Assembly: GCA_964368445.1 (NCBI GenBank)
Contig: CAYJAY010000037.1
Coordinates: 1-19,473, forward strand
Length of the DNA: 19,473 nucleotides
Direction of reading: 5' to 3'
Origin: CAYJAY01 sp964368445
Lineage (GTDB): Bacteria; Bacillota; Clostridia; Oscillospirales; Ruminococcaceae
The position numbers were made by a program, and so were the translations under genes. Each line of letters starts with the position of its first letter. Position 1 is the first letter of the stretch. Below, in pieces: positions 13,649 through 19,473 of this stretch. The notes under the pieces were generated by a model. That model saw only the letters and a program-made list of their open reading frames with translations. It searched no databases and was not told where the DNA came from.

Positions 13649-14715
13649 TATTTAACAGGAACTACCCAACCAAACGGATCTTCGACAGTTCCCCATTGAA
13701 TTCCGGTTAGTTGATCGTATAGTTTTTGTGAAATGTCGCCTATTTCTCCGTTGTTAAACACCATCTCGCGGCCGTTTGTTCTCAACATTCCGACGGGGGA
13801 AACAACAGCGGCGGTTCCGGTTCCGAACACTTCTTTAACTTTACCTTCGTCATAAGCTTTTTCGAGTTCTTCAAGCGAGATCTTGCGTTCGCAAACGTTG
13901 AGACCCCAACTCTTAAATAGTTCTATTGAGCTTTTTCTTGTAATACCGGGAAGAATGCTTCCGCTAAGTTCAGGGGTTACTATCTCGTCGCCAATAACGA
14001 AAAATACGTTCATCATTCCGACTTCTTCTATGTATTTTCTTTCTATGCCGTCAAGCCAAAGGATTTGGGCGAAACCTTCTTTTTTTGCTATTGTTTGAGC
14101 CTTAATCGAAGAAGCATAGTTTCCGCCGGTTTTTGCAGCACCCGTTCCGCCTTTAACGGCACGAACAAAGTTTTCTTCCACATACATCTTAACAGGGCTT
14201 AAGCCGCCGGGATAGTATGAACCGACAGGAGACATTATGACAACATATAGATAGCTGTTTGAAGCGCGAACGCCAAGGTTTGGATCGGTTGCGAAGATAA
14301 ACGGGCGAATGTAAAGGGAACAACCGGCGCCGTGGGGGACAAAACGTTCGTCTATATTAACGAGTTGTTTCAAGCTTTCGATGCAAAAATCCACATCAAT
14401 TTCGGGGATACAAAGGCGTTCGTTGCTTTTATTAAGGCGTTTAAAGTTTTCGTCTGGACGGAAAAGACGAATAGAACCGTCTTGTGCGCGATAGGCTTTC
14501 ATTCCTTCAAAAACTTCTTGTCCATAGTGTAACACCATTGAGGCGGGGTCAAGAGGTACCGGTCCATAGGGGACTATTCTTGCGCTGTGCCAGCCCTTGC
14601 CCTCGTCATAGTTCATTAAAAACATGTGGTCTGTAAAAAGGTTGCCAAATCCGAGTTTGCTTTCATCGGTGCAAAGGGGTTTCGGGTTTTGAGATCTTTC
14701 GATTGAAATATTCAT
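13648..14715 (-). CDS. ilvE: Branched-chain amino acid aminotransferase
   Basis: A PLP enzyme of fold type IV that transaminates Leu, Ile and Val with 2-oxoglutarate. It has 355 residues from the ATG at 14715. Visible marks are HYGQEVFEGMKAYR, LYIRPFIFATDP, the PLP-lysine segment GAAKTGGNYASS (Lys195), WLDGIERKYIEEVGMMNVFF and GTGTAAVVSPVG, all typical of the eukaryote-like/Gram-positive IlvE form. The start at 14715 is preferred over the ATG at 14724 because GGAG abuts the upstream ATG with no gap but lies 9 bases from the lower one. A small zinc-ribbon gene is coupled to its stop. No T-box leader fits in the short 5' region. Confidence 0.96.
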   Translation of the reverse strand: MNISIERSQNPKPLCTDESKLGFGNLFTDHMFLMNYDEGKGWHSARIVPYGPVPLDPASMVLHYGQEVFEGMKAYRAQDGSIRLFRPDENFKRLNKSNERLCIPEIDVDFCIESLKQLVNIDERFVPHGAGCSLYIRPFIFATDPNLGVRASNSYLYVVIMSPVGSYYPGGLSPVKMYVEENFVRAVKGGTGAAKTGGNYASSIKAQTIAKKEGFAQILWLDGIERKYIEEVGMMNVFFVIGDEIVTPELSGSILPGITRKSSIELFKSWGLNVCERKISLEELEKAYDEGKVKEVFGTGTAAVVSPVGMLRTNGREMVFNNGEIGDISQKLYDQLTGIQWGTVEDPFGWVVPVK

Positions 14716-14724
14716 CAGTTGCAT

Positions 14725-14728
14725 CTCC
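14725..14728 (-). promoter_or_regulatory. Ribosome binding site that decides the ilvE start
   Basis: On the minus strand AAAGGAG ends directly at the ATG of 14724-14722 and 9 bases before the ATG of 14715-14713, making the second ATG the usable start. Confidence 0.75.
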
Positions 14729-14742
14729 TTTTTTTGTTTTAT

Positions 14743-14771
14743 TTGATTTTTTGCTGTTATTATATTATACT
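14743..14771 (+). promoter_or_regulatory. Promoter for the DUF1015 gene, overlapping the ilvE promoter
   Basis: TTGATT (14743-14748) and TATACT (14766-14771) are spaced by 17 bases on the plus strand. The -10 box shares bases 14766-14769 with the opposing ilvE -10 box. Confidence 0.7.
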
Positions 14772-14792
14772 ATTCAAAGTTGAAAAAATCAA
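14764..14792 (-). promoter_or_regulatory. Promoter for ilvE, overlapping the DUF1015 promoter
   Basis: Read on the minus strand, TTGATT (14792-14787) and a perfect TATAAT (14769-14764) are spaced by 17 bases. An 11-base inverted repeat, TTTGATTTTTT at 14742-14752 and its complement at 14783-14793, contains both -35 boxes and is centred on the shared -10 region. Confidence 0.75.
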
Positions 14793-14822
14793 ACTAAAAA
14801 ATTAAAACAAAAGAGGTTTTTT

Positions 14823-16100
14823 ATGGCTGTTTTTCGTCCTTTTCACGGAACAAGATATTCCGTTTCAAACGATGTATCAAAATTAGTGTGTCCGCCTTAT
14901 GATATTGTGGGGGAAAAAGAAAGGCAAGCGTTGTTGTCGCTTGACAAAAATAACGTTATCTCGATAGAACTGCCTGTCGGGGAGGACAAAACAAAATATC
15001 AAAACGCAAAAACCAAGCTTGACGAAATGTTTGAAAGCGCGGTGCTTAGCAAGGACGCAAAAGAAGGATATTACATCTATCAAATGACGTTTGAAGTCGA
15101 GGGGAAAGAGCTAAGTGTTGAAGGGATTGTGGGAGCTCAACGACTTGTTCCGTTTGAAGAAAAAGAAGTTTTGCCACATGAATTTACGTTAAGCAAGGCG
15201 AAAGACGACCGACTTAACTTGATTAAAAGCTGTAAAACCAACATAAGTTCGGTCTATTCGATATTTGACGACAGCGACAAGAAAATAACCGAAATTGTCG
15301 ACAAAGCGATTGCAACACAAAAACCGCTGTGCTTTTGCGAACAAGACGGAGTTTGTCACAAGCTTTATGTTATCGATAACGAAACAACCGTCAAAGAGAT
15401 TGAACGCCTTTTCAAAGATAAAAAAATGTATATAGCAGACGGCCATCACAGGTTTGAAACAGGGCTAAATTATAAAAATTACCTGTTAAGCCTTGGCGAA
15501 AACGTCGATGAAACACACCCGGCTTCTTATATAATGATGACGTGTGTGGCGTCGGACAACGACGGACTAGTCGTTCTCCCAACCCACAGAATTGTGCGTA
15601 ACGCCGAAAACTACAGTGCCGCTTCGGTTCTTGAAAACTGCGCGAAATATTTTGATGTACAAAAACAACAAAACCTTTCTAAGGCGACTAAGATGCTTGA
15701 ACAAGCGTATAAAGCTAACGAAAAAGCGTTTGTGTTTTATGACAAAGAATTTTATCTTTTGAAACTGAAAAGCATAGATTTTGCGATTGAGGCTATTAAA
15801 GACCGTTCGATAGAATACAAAAATCTTGATGTTTCGATTTTGCACAGCATGATTCTTGAAGATATCATGGGCATAACCGCCCAAAACATGGCGGCGGGAC
15901 AAAGCCTTTCGTATACACGTTCGGAACACGAAGCGGTTGCAGAGGTTGACCGTGGCAACGCGGTGTGTGCATTTATAATCAACCCGACAAGGGTGGACGA
16001 GATAATGGCGGTTGCGGATGCGTTTGACAAAATGCCACAAAAAAGCACGTATTTCTACCCGAAACTTATAACAGGACTTGTTATGAACGTATTGGACTAG
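14823..16100 (+). CDS. DUF1015 family protein
   Basis: A 425-residue cytosolic protein of the DUF1015 family, which has no firmly established activity. Characteristic features are the N-terminal FRPFHGTRY and VCPPYDIVGEKER, LPHEFTLSKAKDDRLNLIK, and the strongly conserved MYIADGHHRFETGLNY with paired histidines 208-209, which look like catalytic or metal-binding residues. In other Clostridia I recall this gene beside serine biosynthesis genes (serA, serC); they are not in this window. AAAAGAGG precedes the ATG. It is transcribed away from ilvE from an overlapping promoter. A link with amino acid metabolism is suggested by context only. Confidence 0.9.
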   Translation: MAVFRPFHGTRYSVSNDVSKLVCPPYDIVGEKERQALLSLDKNNVISIELPVGEDKTKYQNAKTKLDEMFESAVLSKDAKEGYYIYQMTFEVEGKELSVEGIVGAQRLVPFEEKEVLPHEFTLSKAKDDRLNLIKSCKTNISSVYSIFDDSDKKITEIVDKAIATQKPLCFCEQDGVCHKLYVIDNETTVKEIERLFKDKKMYIADGHHRFETGLNYKNYLLSLGENVDETHPASYIMMTCVASDNDGLVVLPTHRIVRNAENYSAASVLENCAKYFDVQKQQNLSKATKMLEQAYKANEKAFVFYDKEFYLLKLKSIDFAIEAIKDRSIEYKNLDVSILHSMILEDIMGITAQNMAAGQSLSYTRSEHEAVAEVDRGNAVCAFIINPTRVDEIMAVADAFDKMPQKSTYFYPKLITGLVMNVLD

Positions 16101-16143
16101 CATGTGATGTTTTCGGAAAAGCATACCCGAGAAATATCAAAAC

Positions 16144-16172
16144 TTGAACTTTTTCGCAAATTAGAGTATAAT
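16144..16172 (+). promoter_or_regulatory. Sigma-A type promoter for the M23 peptidase gene
   Basis: TTGAAC (16144-16149) and a perfect TATAAT (16167-16172), 17 bases apart, about 45 bases before the start codon. Confidence 0.78.
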
Positions 16173-16217
16173 AATGTGAATGGTTTTATAGTTTAGATAA
16201 TTTCCGGTAAGGACAGT

Positions 16218-17966
16218 ATGGAAAATTTATTTCTTAGAATTTTAAATAGAAACACCAACCCTACGCGACACAGGCGACAAAAGATATCTTTAAGTCGTCT
16301 GTTTAGATATGTAATTTATTATGTCGACAGCCTGATGTATATTTTCGGTTCACAAGCCGAACGCGAAGTCAGAAACTTTTTCAGGATGATAAGAAAGTTT
16401 TTGTCGCGTGTTGCGTCATTTATCGGAGCGGTTCTCGACATAACGCTCGGGGTGCTTGTTCGGGCAATTATATCGTTTGTAAAAGATATTGTTGCGCCGT
16501 TTGCGAAGTTTTTTACAAGCATAAGAAGCTATGTAATAGTTATGTCCGATCCGCGTTTTCGCGATCCGAAACTTAAGGCTTTGCGCCGCAAACAGTTTTT
16601 CAGATATGGTTGGATGTGGAACAAAGGTCTTTTTAACAAGATGTTAAACTCGATTCTTCCGTTTGCTTCGCTTGCTGTGTGTGTTTACGTTGTTTATTCT
16701 GCGGCAAACCTTAACTATGTGTTGTCGGTTAGTTACAACGGCGAGATTATAGGATATATAGAAAACGAAACGGTGTATGACTCGGCTCAAAGAATTCTTC
16801 AAAAAAGGGTTCTTCAAGTCGAAGATGATTCGGTCTGGAACGCCGACGCAACACTTGGGATTGCGGTGGTTGACGAGACGCAGATTGCGACACAAGATGT
16901 CATGGCGGACACGCTTTTGAACATTTCTGGAACCGAGATAACAGAAGCTTCGGGGCTTTACATAGGTGGAGAGTTTTATGGAGCGACTACTGCGAAAGAA
17001 CTTATGTTGGGCGCTATCGACGCATATCTCCAACCATATAAAGACGCTGTTGCAACTATACCCGGAACGACGGTGCGATTTATTCGTGATGTCGAGATGG
17101 TGGACGGAATATACCCTGAATCTAGAGTTGTGACGTTTGATGAACTGTCACAAGTTTTAAATACCTCGACCGAAAGAGACATATACTACACCGCAATCGA
17201 AGGCGAAAATGTACAAGAGATTGCGCAAAAAAACGGAATGACTGCGGACAGCCTGCGTATGCTTAACCCGACATTAACGTCGGACGTTATAGAAACCAAT
17301 ATGCAGCTTTTGGTTGCGCGAAACGAACCGCTTCTTGGGGTTAAAACGGTGGTTGTTCAAACAAGGAACGAACCCATTCAGTATTCAACAAACGTCATAC
17401 AAGACCAAAGATACTACAAAGGCTATACACAAACTATTATTGAAGGCCAAAACGGCGTATTAAGCATCACCGAAGAGATAGAGTATCAAAACGGCGTCGA
17501 GATTGGAACTAATATAATTTCGGAAGAAGTCATTGCCGAACCGCGCAACGCCGAGGTTATCGAGGGAACAAGGGATATCACGGTTGGCGAAATTTCAAGG
17601 CTTGAATGGCCAACAGGTCCATATCAGTTTATAAGCCGCGGTTGGATACCGGGTGTCCACAGTGCAATTGATATCGCGGCAGCGTCCGGAACGCCGATTT
17701 ATGCGGCGGAAGCGGGGGTTGTCACCGTTTCGAGTTGGTCGTTTGTCGGTTACGGCAACCATGTAATGATAGACCATGGCGACGGCTTTGAAACGCTTTA
17801 TGCCCACAACGTGTCCAACGTTGCAAGTGTTGGCGACTATGTTTCAAGGGGGCAACTCATTGCATATGTCGGAACAACCGGCAACTCTACCGGTAACCAC
17901 CTCCATTTCGAGGTTAGGGTTAATGGGGATAAGGTTCCGACCGAATCATACCTTGGGCTCGCATAG
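16218..17966 (+). CDS. M23 family metallopeptidase with LysM and G5 regions
   Basis: A 582-residue membrane-anchored cell-wall peptidase. The first 140 residues are strongly basic with amphipathic or weakly hydrophobic stretches (SFIGAVLDITLGVLVRAIIS). A clear membrane helix lies at about 145-167, putting the rest outside. Next come an uncharacterised spacer, a LysM-like segment (about 323-368, YYTAIEGENVQEIAQKNGM), a G5-like domain (about 373-451, VVQTRNEPIQYSTNVI) and the M23 catalytic domain (about 475-575). Zinc ligands and active residues are in place: H481 and D485 in GVHSAIDIA, H530 in YAHN, and H561/H563 in HLHFE, so it should be active on peptidoglycan cross-bridges. AAGGA lies 5 bases before the ATG, with its own promoter upstream. 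murA follows after 82 bases. Confidence 0.93.
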   Translation: MENLFLRILNRNTNPTRHRRQKISLSRLFRYVIYYVDSLMYIFGSQAEREVRNFFRMIRKFLSRVASFIGAVLDITLGVLVRAIISFVKDIVAPFAKFFTSIRSYVIVMSDPRFRDPKLKALRRKQFFRYGWMWNKGLFNKMLNSILPFASLAVCVYVVYSAANLNYVLSVSYNGEIIGYIENETVYDSAQRILQKRVLQVEDDSVWNADATLGIAVVDETQIATQDVMADTLLNISGTEITEASGLYIGGEFYGATTAKELMLGAIDAYLQPYKDAVATIPGTTVRFIRDVEMVDGIYPESRVVTFDELSQVLNTSTERDIYYTAIEGENVQEIAQKNGMTADSLRMLNPTLTSDVIETNMQLLVARNEPLLGVKTVVVQTRNEPIQYSTNVIQDQRYYKGYTQTIIEGQNGVLSITEEIEYQNGVEIGTNIISEEVIAEPRNAEVIEGTRDITVGEISRLEWPTGPYQFISRGWIPGVHSAIDIAAASGTPIYAAEAGVVTVSSWSFVGYGNHVMIDHGDGFETLYAHNVSNVASVGDYVSRGQLIAYVGTTGNSTGNHLHFEVRVNGDKVPTESYLGLA

Positions 17967-18048
17967 AGCACAACAATGACGAATATAATATGACATAATA
18001 GAGATAATCGATTTAAAATGATAAGAAAAGAAACACGAGGGAAGTTTT

Positions 18049-19329
18049 TTGGGTAAATATATATTAAACGGTAGAAATCCGTTAGAGGGAAAGATCCCTA
18101 TATACGGCGCGAAAAACTCGGCGGTTGCAATTTTGCCGGCAGTTATTCTTTCGGATGAACCGTGTATAATCGAAAATGTTCCACAGATAAACGACGTCTA
18201 TGTTATTTTAGAGATGTTAAAGCGTATGGGTGCTTCGGTCGAAATGATGTCGGAACATAAATACAGAATAGACGCAACAAAGCTTTCGTCGTACAACGCT
18301 CCGAAAGATCTTTCAAGAACGATGCGTGCATCGTACTACTTTTTGGGCGCGTTGCTTGGAAAATACAAAACCGCAAGCATATCTATGCCGGGCGGTTGCG
18401 ACTTGGGTCCTCGGCCTATCGACCAACATCTTAAAGCGTTCGAGTATCTTGGGGCGCAGTGGGATTCGGAGCACGGTTCGGTTATAGTTAAATCAAACGA
18501 TCGTTTAAAAGGCGACCACGTCTTTTTTGACACCGTTTCGGTTGGCGCGACGATAAACGCCATTATAGCGGCGGTTAAAGCAGACGGCACGACTGTGCTT
18601 GAAAACGTTGCGAAAGAACCGCATATTGTAGATGTTGCAAACTTTTTAAACTCTATGGGCGCAGATGTGCGCGGAGCGGGCACCGACGTTATCAAGATAA
18701 GAGGTGTCGAAAGACTTAAAGGCTCGGAATATTCCGTTGTTCCCGATCAAATCGAAGCCGGAACATATCTTGTGGCGGCGGCGGCGACGGGTGGAGATGT
18801 CGTTATAGAAAATGTAATTCCGAAACATCTTGAATCTATAGTTGCAAAACTTATAAAAGCAGGCGCGGACATCGAAGAGTTTGACGATTACTTGCGGGTA
18901 AAAAGATATGGAGATATCTATTCAACAAATATCAGGACAATGCCACACCCCGGGTTCCCGACCGACATGCAACCACAGTTTGCTGCGCTTTTAGCGCTTG
19001 CGAAAGGTACGTCGATAATCTCGGAGGGGATTTGGGATTCGAGGTTTCGATATGCCGACGAGCTTAGAAGAATGGGCGCGCGTATTCAAGTTGACGGAAA
19101 GACGGCTGTCATTGAAGGCGTTGAGGGATTTCACGGCGCAAACGTAAAAGCTCCCGACCTTAGGGCGGGCGCGGCGCTTGTCATAGCAGGACTTGTTGCG
19201 GACGGTAAAACCGAGATAGGGGACATCTATCATGTTGAAAGAGGATACGAAAACATAGTTGGAAAACTTAAAGATGTTGGGGCAAACATCGAACTTGTTG
19301 AAGATGAAGATGTTGAGAAAAGAGCTTAA
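18049..19329 (+). CDS. murA: UDP-N-acetylglucosamine 1-carboxyvinyltransferase
   Basis: MurA transfers enolpyruvate from PEP to UDP-GlcNAc, the first committed step of peptidoglycan synthesis. The 426-residue length is normal. K22 and N23 in YGAKNSA, the catalytic cysteine C117 in MPGGCDLGPRPID and D306 in FPTDMQ are all present, so it carries the Cys form that fosfomycin alkylates. The start is a TTG at 18049, which gives the expected KYILNG N-terminus, with GAGGGAAG upstream. The acidic tail ELVEDEDVEK is slightly unusual. A TATAAT at 17984 has no matching -35 box, so it may be co-transcribed with the M23 gene; both act on the cell wall. Confidence 0.96.
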   Translation: MGKYILNGRNPLEGKIPIYGAKNSAVAILPAVILSDEPCIIENVPQINDVYVILEMLKRMGASVEMMSEHKYRIDATKLSSYNAPKDLSRTMRASYYFLGALLGKYKTASISMPGGCDLGPRPIDQHLKAFEYLGAQWDSEHGSVIVKSNDRLKGDHVFFDTVSVGATINAIIAAVKADGTTVLENVAKEPHIVDVANFLNSMGADVRGAGTDVIKIRGVERLKGSEYSVVPDQIEAGTYLVAAAATGGDVVIENVIPKHLESIVAKLIKAGADIEEFDDYLRVKRYGDIYSTNIRTMPHPGFPTDMQPQFAALLALAKGTSIISEGIWDSRFRYADELRRMGARIQVDGKTAVIEGVEGFHGANVKAPDLRAGAALVIAGLVADGKTEIGDIYHVERGYENIVGKLKDVGANIELVEDEDVEKRA

Positions 19330-19362
19330 TTAAAACTGAAGTTTAGTGTGTGATTATAGTAT

Positions 19363-19386
19363 GGGCGAACGAAAGTGTTCGCCCGT
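19363..19386 (+). terminator. Probable terminator after murA
   Basis: GGGCGAAC (19363-19370) pairs perfectly with GTTCGCCC (19377-19384) around a GAAAGT loop. The tail GTCTTTGCGGTTT is a weak T-tract, so termination may be partial. Confidence 0.65.
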
Positions 19387-19394
19387 CTTTGCGG

Positions 19395-19473
19395 TTTAAT
19401 AGTGAATGGGGAATGGGGAATGAGGAATGAGGAATGAGGAATGAGGAATGAGGAATGAGGAATGAGGAATGAG
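19395..19473. repeat. Heptanucleotide tandem repeat running off the window
   Basis: After a TTTAATA unit come GTGAATG, GGGAATG twice, and then seven perfect AGGAATG units with two more bases before the window ends. The period is exactly 7 bases. Units grade from divergent to identical, as expected if the array grows by slippage at its distal side. It starts about 10 bases after the murA hairpin in non-coding DNA. Full length unknown. Confidence 0.92.

Noticed and set aside
14716..14822. T-box or other riboswitch in front of ilvE
   Set aside because: The leader is only about 40 bases from the predicted transcript start, too short for a T-box, and no antiterminator motif is visible.
17984..17989. 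TATAAT as a promoter for murA
   Set aside because: No -35-like box at 16-18 bases upstream; an extended -10 motif is also absent, so it is left as unproven in an AT-rich spacer.
19402..19473. CRISPR-like array at the window end
   Set aside because: Units are 7 bases with no spacers; this is a simple tandem repeat.

Overview
The window looks like a chromosomal stretch from a low-to-moderate GC Firmicute of the class Clostridia. The evidence is the gene set: Obg followed by Mini-RNase III, a radical-SAM DUF512 protein followed by Der, a DUF1015 protein, a C_GCAxxG_C_C protein, a Cytidylate_kin2-type kinase, a short Gram-positive glucose-6-phosphate isomerase, and MurA. Strong G-rich Shine-Dalgarno sites, vegetative sigma-A type promoters and U-tailed hairpin terminators fit the same group. 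No phage, IS element, CRISPR array, tRNA or rRNA is visible. Most of the window is vegetative housekeeping, with a few lineage-specific genes between.

Layout. (1) 1-1474: the 3' part of obgE and the Mini-RNase III gene mrnC, both forward. (2) 1475-4297: two perfect inverted repeats, a consensus promoter, two tandem paralogous lipoproteins of unknown function with propeller-like sequence motifs, and a terminator readable from both strands. (3) 4306-4491: a tiny Asn/Ser/Lys-rich gene on the minus strand with a strong ribosome binding site. (4) 4587-7812: a promoter and three-gene unit (membrane-anchored NlpC/P60-type protein, YbaK-type deacylase, Cytidylate_kin2 kinase), closed by a long, nearly continuous hairpin. 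(5) 7893-9737: pgi with its own promoter, plus a small P-loop protein. (6) 9781-10084: rpmF (ribosomal protein bL32) with its own promoter and terminator. (7) 10125-13407: DUF512 radical-SAM protein, Der GTPase and a C_GCAxxG_C_C protein, ending in a bidirectional terminator. (8) 13418-14715, minus strand: branched-chain aminotransferase, translationally coupled to a small zinc-ribbon membrane protein. (9) 14743-16100: a promoter overlapping that of ilvE in the opposite direction, then a DUF1015 protein. (10) 16144-17966: an M23 cell-wall peptidase with LysM and G5 regions. (11) 18049-19386: murA from a TTG start and a hairpin. (12) 19395 to the end: a heptanucleotide tandem repeat running off the window.

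The themes are ribosome assembly and RNA maturation (Obg, Mini-III, Der, bL32), translation quality control (YbaK), cell-envelope work (MurA, M23 and NlpC/P60 enzymes, lipoproteins) and central metabolism (Pgi, IlvE). I did not find a clear new multi-gene system. The parts that are least explained are the tandem lipoproteins, the Asn/Ser/Lys-rich mini-gene, the heptamer-repeat loci, the long hairpin after the kinase gene, and the symmetric overlapping divergent promoters between ilvE and the DUF1015 gene.
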